DNA from: Streptomyces sp. NBC_00775
GTDB lineage: Bacteria > Actinomycetota > Actinomycetes > Streptomycetales > Streptomycetaceae
Length of the DNA stretch: 64,000 nt
Reading direction: 5' to 3'
Assembly (NCBI RefSeq): GCF_036347135.1
Contig: NZ_CP108938.1
Coordinates: 5,828,001-5,892,000, forward strand
The notes below the pieces were generated by a model. The model saw only the letters and a list, made by a program, of their open reading frames with translations. It was not told where the DNA came from and searched no databases. Each line of letters starts with the position of its first letter. Within the stretch, counting starts at the first letter, position 1. The translations under genes and the position numbers were made by a program. Positions 43,120 through 51,523 of the stretch are shown here, one piece after another.

Positions 43120-44790
43120 ATGAGTGTGGACACCAGAACACCCCGCACACCCACGGGGGACCGCTCGTCGGGATTCGACGACGCTCCCGCGCTGAGCATG
43201 GTGAAGGTGCCGAGCGATCCGGCGCAGGTCATCGTCAATCATGCGAGCTTCCGCGTGCAGCTAGGAGTCGCGTCGCGGAGCCAATCCCCGCGTGTCGCAC
43301 GGCACTTGAGTGCCGGCGACGACACCGCGCGGATCCCCGTCGTCGGTACGGCGGGCAGAGCGGGCGCGGCCGGTCCGGCCGCCGGGGCCCGCCGCCGCGC
43401 CCCCGTCGTCTGGAGCGGGAAGTCCGCGCCGGACGACACCGGCGCCCACCGGCTGCTCCAGGCCGTGCGGAGCACGAGCCTGCGCCACGGCTCCGCCGAC
43501 CCGGCGGGCGACGCCGGCGCGACCCAGGTCATCCCGCGCATCGACGAACACGGCGGCTACGACCGCGATCTGACCGTCGAGACGGTCGAGACGCCCCTCG
43601 TCGGCAGCCAGCGCAGTCACGACTCCGGCGAGCCCCGGCTGCTGCCGCACATGCGCACCGTGGACAGCGCCTACGACGAACCCCGGTACGCGGGCGGCGA
43701 GTTCGAGGACGACGCGTACGCGTACGAGGGCGACGACGGCGACGACGGCGACGAGCGCGACGCACGGGCCAAGCGGCACGGCGCCGACCCCGTCCGGCAC
43801 GCGTACTACCCCGGCCGCCGTATGAACCTCGGCGTGGTGCTGCTCCCGCTGCGCGTCTTCCTCGGGTTCATCTCCATCTACGCCGGCATGGGCAAGCTCT
43901 GCGACCCCGTCTACTTCGACGGCGGCAAGCGCGGCTCCATGGTGAAGTGGCTGAACACGCTGCACCCCTGGGAAGTCGCCGAGCCGCTGCGGCAGTTCGC
44001 GCTCCAGCACCCCGTCGGCTCCGGGCTCGTCATCGCCTTCCTCCAGGTCATCGTGGGCGTCCTCACGGTGCTCGGGCTGTGGCAGCGGGTCGCCGCCGTC
44101 GTCGGCGCGATGCTGTCGGCGGCGCTCATCGTGACCGTCAGCTGGAAGACGGTGCCCGTGTACGACGCGCCGGACATCATCTACCTCGCCGCCTGGTCCC
44201 CGCTGATCATCGCGGGCGCCCCCGTCTACTCCGTCGACGGACGCCTCGCGAGCGAGGCCTGGCGGAACCTCGGGCCGCGCGCCGACATCTGGGAACTGCG
44301 GCACCGAGTGCTGCGCCGCGGCGCGCTCGTCACGACCGTCGCCGTCGGCCTCACCCTGCTCATCGGCTCGCTCCTCGGCGGCGCCGTCCGCGACGCCGAC
44401 CGAATCGTCGTGCCGGGGCCCGGCGAGGCTCCGCGCAACGAACTGCCCGGGTCCCCGCTTCCCGAGACGCCCGGCAAGCGGCAGCACAAGGCCACGCCGT
44501 CGGCCTCCGAGTCGCCCACCCAGGGCAGCTCCTCGTCGCCGTCAGGGGCGGCCACCACGCCGGGGGCGGTCCATGAGACCGGCACGGTCAGCAGTGGGCC
44601 CAGCCAGACGCAGGGCAGCGGGCAGGCTCCGCCTCAGCAGTCGTCGCCGGTGAATCAGGCGCCGAGTACCAGTGCGGGGCCGACGTCCGGTGGGGGTACG
44701 TCGAGTGGCGGCTCCACCGGTGGGTCTCCGAGCGGCGGTACCGGTGGGTCCACGGGGCAGCCGGGGCTTGTGGGTGGTCTTCTCGGGTGA
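43120..44790 (+). CDS. Large DoxX family membrane protein
   Basis: This 556-residue protein is mostly low-complexity outside a DoxX core. Residues about 235-430 contain the core: MNLGVVLLPLRVFLGFISIY, AGMGKLCDPVYFDG, PVGSGLVIAFLQVIVGVLTV, AAVVGAMLSAALIVTV, and a final membrane helix VTTVAVGLTLLIGSLLGG. The N-terminal 230 residues are acidic and probably cytoplasmic. The C-terminal 110 residues are Ser/Gly/Pro/Thr-rich and probably outside. DoxX proteins are linked to thiol-redox stress. The ATG at 43120 gives MSVDTRTPRTP. Copy C of the palindromic element follows. Confidence 0.88.
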   Translation: MSVDTRTPRTPTGDRSSGFDDAPALSMVKVPSDPAQVIVNHASFRVQLGVASRSQSPRVARHLSAGDDTARIPVVGTAGRAGAAGPAAGARRRAPVVWSGKSAPDDTGAHRLLQAVRSTSLRHGSADPAGDAGATQVIPRIDEHGGYDRDLTVETVETPLVGSQRSHDSGEPRLLPHMRTVDSAYDEPRYAGGEFEDDAYAYEGDDGDDGDERDARAKRHGADPVRHAYYPGRRMNLGVVLLPLRVFLGFISIYAGMGKLCDPVYFDGGKRGSMVKWLNTLHPWEVAEPLRQFALQHPVGSGLVIAFLQVIVGVLTVLGLWQRVAAVVGAMLSAALIVTVSWKTVPVYDAPDIIYLAAWSPLIIAGAPVYSVDGRLASEAWRNLGPRADIWELRHRVLRRGALVTTVAVGLTLLIGSLLGGAVRDADRIVVPGPGEAPRNELPGSPLPETPGKRQHKATPSASESPTQGSSSSPSGAATTPGAVHETGTVSSGPSQTQGSGQAPPQQSSPVNQAPSTSAGPTSGGGTSSGGSTGGSPSGGTGGSTGQPGLVGGLLG

Positions 44791-44806
44791 CCCCCGCTAG
44801 ACGGAC

Positions 44807-44890
44807 GATTGCGCAGTTCCCCGCGCCCCTTTTAGGGGCGCGGGGAACTGCGCAATCTTTTGCACCAGCCCCCACCCACCCGCAGCCAAA
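44807..44890. repeat. Interspersed palindromic element, copy C
   Basis: Exact 24-bp arms (44807-44830 and 44834-44857), starting GATTGCGCAGTTCCCCGCGC, flank a TTT loop. The following tail CACCAGCCCCCACCCACCCG continues CAGCCAAA, as in copy B. It lies between the convergent DoxX and nucleotidyltransferase genes and could terminate both. Confidence 0.92.
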
Positions 44891-44914
44891 CAATCAACCC
44901 CAAGGGACGCGGCC

Positions 44915-45646
44915 TCAGCGGCCCAGCGCCGCCAGTTCCTTCGCCGCCTCCGTGAGGTCCTTCGCCGTGTCGATGGCGCGCCAGTACGCGCCCTGCGGGA
45001 GCGAGAAGCCGGCCAGGCGGCGCTCGCGGGCCAGGTGCGGGAACGTGGTGCGCTCGTGGTCGCCGCGCTCGGGGAGCAGGTCGGCGAACTCGGCGGAGAA
45101 GACGTAGACGCCCGCGTTGATCTCGTACGTGGTCGGCGGGGACTCGATGAAGTCCGTCACGCGCCCGAAGTCGTCCGTCTCGACGGCGCCCCACGGGATG
45201 CGGGGACGGGCGAGGGCGAGGGTCGCCACGGCGTCGCGCTCGGTGTGGAAGTCCGCCATGTCGCGCAGCGAGAAACGGGTCCAGATGTCGCCGTTCGTCG
45301 CGTACCAGGGCTGGTCCGGGTGCGGGAGGTGCGCGGCGGCGTACTTGAGGCCGCCGCCGCGGCCGAGGGGCTCCGTCTCGACGACCGTCGTGACGTTGAC
45401 GGGGAGGTCGGCGGAGTCCAGCCACTTCTGCAGGACCTCGGCGAGGTGGCCGCAGGAGACGACGACGTCGGTCACGCCCTCTTCGGCGAGCCAGGTCAAC
45501 TGGTGGCCGATGATCGGGGTCCCGGTGCCGGGGATCTCGACCATCGGCTTGGGCCGGTCGTCGGTGTACGGGCGCAGCCGGGAGCCCTGGCCACCGGCCA
45601 GCACAACGGCTTGAACGGGGCGCGACGCGGCGTTCGGATCGGTCAT
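44915..45646 (-). CDS. Nucleotidyltransferase family protein (NDP-sugar pyrophosphorylase-like)
   Basis: This 243-residue protein has the nucleotidyltransferase signature AVVLAGGQGSRLRPYTDDRP plus KPMVEI. The sugar-binding region TEPLGRGGGLKYAAAHLP comes next, then YATNGDIWTRFSLRDMADFH with the metal Asp, and INAGVYVFSAEF. It should join NTP and a sugar 1-phosphate. The sugar is unknown; the short length resembles HddC or RmlA-like enzymes without a C-terminal domain. The ATG at 45646 starts MTDPNAASRPVQAVV. The gene is monocistronic. Confidence 0.9.
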   Translation of the reverse strand: MTDPNAASRPVQAVVLAGGQGSRLRPYTDDRPKPMVEIPGTGTPIIGHQLTWLAEEGVTDVVVSCGHLAEVLQKWLDSADLPVNVTTVVETEPLGRGGGLKYAAAHLPHPDQPWYATNGDIWTRFSLRDMADFHTERDAVATLALARPRIPWGAVETDDFGRVTDFIESPPTTYEINAGVYVFSAEFADLLPERGDHERTTFPHLARERRLAGFSLPQGAYWRAIDTAKDLTEAAKELAALGR

Positions 45647-45759
45647 GACCGAACTGTACGTGGCGCCCCGCTCGCGGCTTCTGGCGGCAACCGTTCCTTA
45701 ATCAGCCGTTACCTGACGGACCGGAATCAGCCCTTTTGTGGCGGTGGGAGGTAAGCGGC

Positions 45760-46218
45760 TCAGAAGTGCGTGGCCGCGACCCCCGAGGCGAAGGACGTGT
45801 CACAGACGGGGCGTGCGAAGGACTGGGCGCGCGTGGGGCCGTACGCGCGGACCGCGGCGCGGCCCAGGGCCCGGGCGATGGAGACGCAGTGCTTCGCGAG
45901 CGAGGGGCGCCCGTTCACCGCCTCCTGGAGGTGGGTGAGCGCGACGCCCGGGTTCTTCTCCTGGAGCTCCAGCAGGAGCTTGTCGCGCAGGACGTCCTGG
46001 GGGGCCCGGGAGACGGCTCGGGTGGAGACATCCGACGAGGTCGCTTCGGACGCGGTGAGCACCGAGTTCGAGGGGTTCCCCGACCAGTTGACTCGGGTGA
46101 CCGCGAGGGTCCCGGAGAGCACCAGGACGACAGGCAGAACGAAGGCGAGGGTGCGGCCGACCCGGCGGGCGGGGCCGCGGCCACGCCGGGTCTGTTGGTT
46201 AGTGGTGGAGTGCTTCAC
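45760..46218 (-). CDS. Conserved hypothetical membrane-anchored protein
   Basis: This 152-residue protein has a single N-terminal hydrophobic helix (TLAFVLPVVLVLSGTLAVTR, residues about 23-42) after a basic stretch, then a helical extracytoplasmic region with LRDKLLLELQEKNPGVALTH and SLAKHCVSIARALGRAAVRA. Two Cys (HCVS and VCDTS) could form a disulfide. I do not recognise the family. Codon bias is normal. It may be a streptomycete envelope protein next to msiK. Confidence 0.72.
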   Translation of the reverse strand: MKHSTTNQQTRRGRGPARRVGRTLAFVLPVVLVLSGTLAVTRVNWSGNPSNSVLTASEATSSDVSTRAVSRAPQDVLRDKLLLELQEKNPGVALTHLQEAVNGRPSLAKHCVSIARALGRAAVRAYGPTRAQSFARPVCDTSFASGVAATHF

Positions 46219-46355
46219 GCGAGTGAGGGTAGCGCGGGGTGATGATTTGGCGACATTTAGTAATCAGTTCGGGGGATACGGGAACGGTTTTTGTGGGGTA
46301 GCGCGTTGACGTACACGTATCGAAATGACCGGCTTGCCGGGGTATTTGTCGACAA

Positions 46356-46393
46356 CGAAGAGGGCCCCGCAGCAGGCTGCGGGGCCCTCTTCG
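46356..46393. terminator. Strong hairpin terminator of msiK
   Basis: CGAAGAGGGCCCCGCAGC (46356-46373) pairs with GCTGCGGGGCCCTCTTCG (46376-46393), a near-perfect 18-bp stem. It lies 77 bases beyond the msiK stop on the minus strand. Confidence 0.9.
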
Positions 46394-46469
46394 TCAACTT
46401 GGGTGAATTCCACCCTTACGGGGTGTCGAACCCCACCGATTGGCTCGGGCGCCCCGGGCGCCCGGGGCC

Positions 46470-47606
<1,137 letters not shown>

Positions 47607-47694
47607 GGTGAGGGGCCCCCTTCACCGGCAGGAACGTGCCGGACGATCCGAGTAAAGGTGGTGATCCGCTACGGAAGGTTCCCCAGCGGTGATG

Positions 47695-47710
47695 CGTGGT
47701 GTAGTCCACA
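47695..47710 (-). promoter_or_regulatory. Candidate DasR-responsive element upstream of msiK
   Basis: The minus-strand sequence TGTGGACTACACCACG agrees with the DasR consensus ASTGGTCTAGACCASY, as I recall it, at 12 of 16 positions, including the TGG.CTA.ACCAC core. Its ends are palindromic (GTGG/CCAC). The position is typical of a promoter operator. Confidence 0.5.
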
Positions 47711-47866
47711 AGAGTGAACTGGGTCAGGACGGTACCTGCCGTTCACTCGGTCTGTCAGTACCCGAGGCCCTGTGAACTTCGCGGAAATTTTCGACAGGGG
47801 CCCGCTGTGACGTGGGTACACTGCTCGGGCACGTATGCGGCGGGTGCACCACGCGCGCGTGTGCAG

Positions 47867-47944
47867 GCCTCCTTAGCTCAGTCCGGCCAGAGCAACGCAC
47901 TTGTAATGCGTAGGTCGTCGGTTCGAATCCGACAGGAGGCTCCA
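47867..47944 (+). tRNA. tRNA-Thr (anticodon TGT)
   Basis: Acceptor arms GCCTCCT (47867-47873) and AGGAGGC (47934-47940) pair perfectly. The D stem is GCTC/GAGC, the anticodon stem ACGCA/TGCGT closes the loop CTTGTAA with anticodon TGT (47902-47904), and the T arm contains GGTTCGAATCC. CCA (47942-47944) is encoded. Confidence 0.95.
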
Positions 47945-47960
47945 TGAACTACCTGGACAC

Positions 47961-47981
47961 GCCCCCGCGATCTGCGGGGGC
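47961..47981 (+). terminator. Hairpin after tRNA-Thr
   Basis: GCCCCCGC (47961-47968) pairs with GCGGGGGC (47974-47981) around GATCT. It lies 16 bases after the tRNA. Confidence 0.8.
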
Positions 47982-48213
47982 CCCAGGATCTCCATGACGG
48001 TTCGGGGTCTCGTCCAACGGCCAGAGGGCCGTGCGCGGCACGTTGTGCGCCTCCTTCGCTCCGGCGACTTCCTGTGGTGCCGATCAGGCCGAGATGAGTG
48101 TGCTTGACGCAGGCTGGCGCCAGATTTCGAACGCGGAGATCCCACCATCCCCTGGAGGGGGATATTCCAGGGGTTCATCAAGAAAAAATGGTCGGGAAGG
48201 CGGTCGCGTCGAA

Positions 48214-49032
48214 TCAAGCGCGAGGCGGTTTTCGTGTGACGGAATCATTCTTGTTTCCGAGGCGCTCCGGAGATGTGTGGACGGAGCGCTGCCGATGGCG
48301 GGACACGCTCTGGCGAGGCGGTCGGGTCAGCGTGATCTGACGGACCAATTGCTGGAAGCAGGTCAGGGACGCGAGGGCCGGTACGACGCCTGCGGCTACA
48401 CCGATGAAGGTCCTGTCGGCGTCGGCCACGCAAAACACCATGGCGACGGAGGAAAACAGCAGAACTACGTACCACGAGTGCACAGCCCGGTGTTGGTGCA
48501 GGGCGGCTCGCAGGATGGAGAGCGAGGCCACCATCCAGGGGCCGTAGACCAGGAGAGGCCACCAGGGGCCCGTGCCGCTCTGCGTAGCGGACGCGATGTG
48601 CCGCAGAGGCGTGTAGGCCACCATGCCACCGAAGACGCTCACCATCGAAACGATGACGGCAGCGAATGCGGCGATCACGAAGCTGACGGTCTGCAGCCAT
48701 GTGAAGCGGGGTTTGCGGACCCGCACCTTCCGATGTCCGGTCGAGGAACGCCGGAGGGGCGGCAACTCGGCAGTGATCTGTACCAGGTTGTCCATCGAGT
48801 CACTGGCGAAGCCGTCGCCGCACGACGGCTCGCCGCGAGGTGGCGGCACGGTGGCCTCATGCTCCGCCGTCGCGGCATCCTGTAGGAGGTAGGTGAGTTC
48901 CTCGACCGGGTCCCAGCCCTGTTCGTACAGGGCGTCGACAGAATTGCTGTGCCGGCCCGTACTTGTCCCGATGGGGTATTCGGGATGTTTTTCATATCGG
49001 GCGAAGGGGAGATCTGTATATTCGTTATTCAT
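48214..49032 (-). CDS. DUF2637-like membrane protein
   Basis: This 272-residue protein has a hydrophilic N-terminal half (MNNEYTDLPFARYEKHPEYP) and four hydrophobic helices from about residue 112 (LQTVSFVIAAFAAVIVSMVS, then WWPLLVYGPWMVASLSILRA, SWYVVLLFSSVAMVFCVAD and FIGVAAGVVPALASLTCFQQ). It ends in a basic Arg/Lys-rich tail. This layout is that of DUF2637/Spd-like proteins of streptomycetes, many of which occur near plasmid- or element-derived genes. It lies 15 bases downstream of a small gene on the same strand. Its base composition is slightly less GC-rich than its neighbours. Confidence 0.78.
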   Translation of the reverse strand: MNNEYTDLPFARYEKHPEYPIGTSTGRHSNSVDALYEQGWDPVEELTYLLQDAATAEHEATVPPPRGEPSCGDGFASDSMDNLVQITAELPPLRRSSTGHRKVRVRKPRFTWLQTVSFVIAAFAAVIVSMVSVFGGMVAYTPLRHIASATQSGTGPWWPLLVYGPWMVASLSILRAALHQHRAVHSWYVVLLFSSVAMVFCVADADRTFIGVAAGVVPALASLTCFQQLVRQITLTRPPRQSVSRHRQRSVHTSPERLGNKNDSVTRKPPRA

Positions 49033-49047
49033 GGAAATTCCGCCCCG

Positions 49048-49332
49048 TCACGCGAGGGTCGCGCAGTGGCCGGAGCGCGCCTGGTCGTTCCACCGCTGGC
49101 TGAGTTCCTCCTGAACTACGTCCAGCGCCTTCAGGAAATCACCGAACAGCGACTCGGTGACCCGCAGTTCGACCCGTGCGCCATCTCCGTGCAAAGTGCT
49201 GCAGGCGTCAGGGGATGAGTACGCGGCGGCAGGCGTGTAGGTGTATCGCCCGACTGTCACGGCACGGGACGCGACCACCCTCCTCGCCGTCGTTCCGGAG
49301 AGGGCTAGGCCAAGAGGGGTTGCTTTCGTCAT
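49048..49332 (-). CDS. Small hypothetical protein, first gene of the DUF2637 pair
   Basis: This 94-residue protein contains YTYTPAAAYSSPDACSTLHG, then VELRVTESLFGDFLKALDVV, and ends QEELSQRWNDQARSGHC. No family was recognised. The ATG at 49332 lies after GGAATATG with GGAGGGG further upstream. The adjacent DUF2637 gene suggests a two-gene unit. The surrounding bases (49330-49440) are AT-rich for this genome, hinting at a promoter or recent acquisition. Confidence 0.6.
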   Translation of the reverse strand: MTKATPLGLALSGTTARRVVASRAVTVGRYTYTPAAAYSSPDACSTLHGDGARVELRVTESLFGDFLKALDVVQEELSQRWNDQARSGHCATLA

Positions 49333-49448
49333 ATTCCGCTAACGCTGCTCCCCTCCTTCAGATGTGAGGCAAAAGAGTGAGCGCGTAATTCGAAGGAAGT
49401 ATTCACGAAAGCGTCTTTAATTAAACGAAGCTGATGGGTTCCCGCTCC

Positions 49449-49928
49449 TCAGGGGGTCGCGCCGAGGGCGGCCAGTGCCCCGTCCGTGAGCCGGTACACC
49501 GTCCACTCGTCCTGCGCCCGCGCGCCCAGCGACTCGTAGAAGTCGATCGACGGGCGGTTCCAGTTCAGGACGGACCACTCCAGGCGCTGGTATCCGCGCT
49601 CCACGCAGATCCGGGCCAGCTCCGTCAGCAGCGCCTTGCCGTGGCCGGCGCCGCGGGCCTCGGGGCGTACGTACAGGTCCTCCAGGTAGATGCCATGGAC
49701 GCCGCGCCAGGTAGAGAAGTTCAGGAACCACAGGGCGAAGCCGGCCGGCTCGCCCGTCGTGTCGTCCACCGCGATGTGCGCGTACGCGGCTGGGTGCGCG
49801 CCGAAGAGCGCCTCGCGCAGTTGCTCCGGGGTCGCCTTCGCCTCCTCCAGGGCCTTCTCGTATTCGGCCAGTTCACGGACCAGGGCGTGGATGACGGGGA
49901 TGTCGTCGGGGGTCGCGGTGCGAATCAT
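49449..49928 (-). CDS. GNAT acetyltransferase (spermidine/diamine SSAT-like)
   Basis: This 159-residue protein is a compact GNAT: IRTATPDDIPVIHALVRELA, FALWFLNFSTWRGVHGIYLE, DLYVRPEARGAGHGKALLTE (acetyl-CoA loop), and WSVLNWNRPSIDFYESLGA. The motif WFLNFSTWRGVHGIYLEDLY is typical of SSAT/diamine acetyltransferases, so a polyamine or thialysine substrate is likely. It lies nine bases downstream of the APH-like gene on the same strand and probably shares its transcript. Confidence 0.92.
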   Translation of the reverse strand: MIRTATPDDIPVIHALVRELAEYEKALEEAKATPEQLREALFGAHPAAYAHIAVDDTTGEPAGFALWFLNFSTWRGVHGIYLEDLYVRPEARGAGHGKALLTELARICVERGYQRLEWSVLNWNRPSIDFYESLGARAQDEWTVYRLTDGALAALGATP

Positions 49929-49937
49929 GGGGGGAGG

Positions 49938-50861
49938 CTAGCTGTGGGTGTCGCGCAGGCGCCGCCCGATTTCGAGGTGGTCCGGGACCAGGGGGCGGCC
50001 GTCCTCGATCTCCCAGAGGGAGTTCTGCAGGACGCGGCCGAGGGTCCAGGCGCGGGCCCGCTGCCGGTCGAGGCCCAGTACGTCTGTCATCGCGTCGAAG
50101 CGCCAGTGGATCTCGTCGGCGTCGAAGCGGTTGTCCAGGGCGGGGAAGAGTTCGAAACCGGGGTCGCCCGCCAGGGGTTTGGGATCGATGGCGAGCCAGG
50201 GCTCGCGGTCTGCGGCGAGGACGTTGTCGTAGTGGAGGTCCCAGTGCAGGAGGCGGTCGCCGGGTTCGGCCGCCACCTCGCGTACGGCCGCCGCGCAGTC
50301 CTCGATCAGCCGGCGGTCCGAGGGGTCGGGGATGCGCCGCAGGGCCCGGGGGACCCGGTCCAGCATCGCCGCCGTGAGGTCGCCGAGCCGTCGCAGTCCC
50401 TCGGGGGCCGGTGCCGCCGTCAGCCGGGCCAGCAGCCGTGCGATGACCAGGGCCGCCTCCCGCGAGTCCGGCAGGTACGTCAGCATCCGCGCGGCGTCCA
50501 GCCGTTCGAGCAGCAGGGTGCCCGTGTCGTCGTCGTACTCCAGCAGCCGTACGGCCCCGTCGCCGTCCCACTCCCTCAGGGCGACCGGTTCTCCGGCGCA
50601 CTCCTCGTCCGGGAACTGGAGCTTGAGCGCGGCGCGGCTCCCGTCGGACCGGACCACGGGAAGCACGAGCGCGCACATGCCGTACATCGAGGGCCCTTCG
50701 ATCCGCAGCCCCCACCGCTCCAGGAACTCCGCCGCCAGCGCCGGCAGCCCGGCGATGAAGTCCCGTCCCGCCGCCCCGTTGTACTTGAACTGTGTGGCCG
50801 CCAGCTCATCCGGAATGTCGATCACGTGCGGGACACTAAGGGCGTGCGGGAATCGAGTCAT
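49938..50861 (-). CDS. Aminoglycoside/hydroxyurea phosphotransferase family protein (APH(6)-like)
   Basis: This 307-residue kinase has VVRSDGSRAALKLQFPDEEC (ATP-binding Lys), LHWDLHYDNVLA (catalytic loop HxDxxxxN) and AIDPKPLAGDPGFELFPALD (DPKPLxGDP metal motif), as in the APH_6/hur family. Such enzymes phosphorylate streptomycin or hydroxyurea, but many homologues have no known drug. The ATG at 50861 gives MTRFPHALSVPHVIDIPDEL. That ATG overlaps the ATG of the divergent rhomboid-like gene as CATG. A GTG at 50825 is an alternative start. Confidence 0.88.
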   Translation of the reverse strand: MTRFPHALSVPHVIDIPDELAATQFKYNGAAGRDFIAGLPALAAEFLERWGLRIEGPSMYGMCALVLPVVRSDGSRAALKLQFPDEECAGEPVALREWDGDGAVRLLEYDDDTGTLLLERLDAARMLTYLPDSREAALVIARLLARLTAAPAPEGLRRLGDLTAAMLDRVPRALRRIPDPSDRRLIEDCAAAVREVAAEPGDRLLHWDLHYDNVLAADREPWLAIDPKPLAGDPGFELFPALDNRFDADEIHWRFDAMTDVLGLDRQRARAWTLGRVLQNSLWEIEDGRPLVPDHLEIGRRLRDTHS

Positions 50862-51513
50862 GCGAATTAGCCGGGGCTTCCACAGGGTGTGGACGTACAT
50901 GCGCGGTGCCCCCGGTACGTACGTCTGGCTGGGGATCCTCTTCGTCACCACGGTGGCTGTGCACCAGATGTCGCCGGAGTTCGAGGAGCAGTTCCTGCGG
51001 CAGCGGTCCACCAACATCCATGAGCTGTCGAACAATCCGGTGCGGGTGCTGATCTCCAGTGCGATGTGGATCGATGGCGGGCACTGGTTGCCGTATGCCG
51101 TGCTGTACAGCGTTTTCCATGCGCCGGCGGAGCGCTGGCTGGGTACCGCGCGGTGGCTGGCCGTCTGTGTGGCCGCGCATGTCCTGGCGACGCTGATCAG
51201 TGAGGGGGCGCTGCTGCTCGCGATCCGGCACGGGGTGGCTCCGCACTCGGCGGTCAACACTCTGGACGTCGGGGTGAGTTACGCGCTGGCGGGGGTGATC
51301 GCGATCCTGACGTACCGGATCGCGGCGCCCTGGCGGTATCCGTATCTGGCGGTGGTTCTCGCCGTCTACGGGCTGCCGATGTTCTCCAGCCCCACCTTCA
51401 CCGATTTCGGGCATTTCATCTCGGTGGTGATCGGTCTGGCGTGCTATCCGCTGGTCAGAGGCCGTGGAAAAGCATGGAATCCGAAGGAGACAGTGGCCGC
51501 TCCGAGGGGTTAA
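50860..51513 (+). CDS. Rhomboid-like intramembrane protein
   Basis: This 217-residue protein has about five hydrophobic helices. RAPGTYVWLGILFVTTVAVH-type N-terminal sequence (RGAPGTYVWLGILFVTTVAV) and RSTNIHELSNNPVRVLISSA match the actinobacterial rhomboid-like family. No canonical GxSG serine was found, so it is probably not a protease. The ATG at 50860 is divergent from and overlaps the APH-like start; the in-frame ATG at 50899 is an alternative. The 3' end is ten bases before the FAD oxidoreductase gene. Confidence 0.78.
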   Translation: MRISRGFHRVWTYMRGAPGTYVWLGILFVTTVAVHQMSPEFEEQFLRQRSTNIHELSNNPVRVLISSAMWIDGGHWLPYAVLYSVFHAPAERWLGTARWLAVCVAAHVLATLISEGALLLAIRHGVAPHSAVNTLDVGVSYALAGVIAILTYRIAAPWRYPYLAVVLAVYGLPMFSSPTFTDFGHFISVVIGLACYPLVRGRGKAWNPKETVAAPRG

Positions 51514-51523
51514 CGTCCCGGCC

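Noticed and set aside
48149..48173. Hairpin CCCCTGGA/TCCAGGGG after the DUF2637 gene as a terminator
   Set aside because: The A-rich run is on the wrong side for the minus-strand gene and the stem is only eight bp, so I did not list it.
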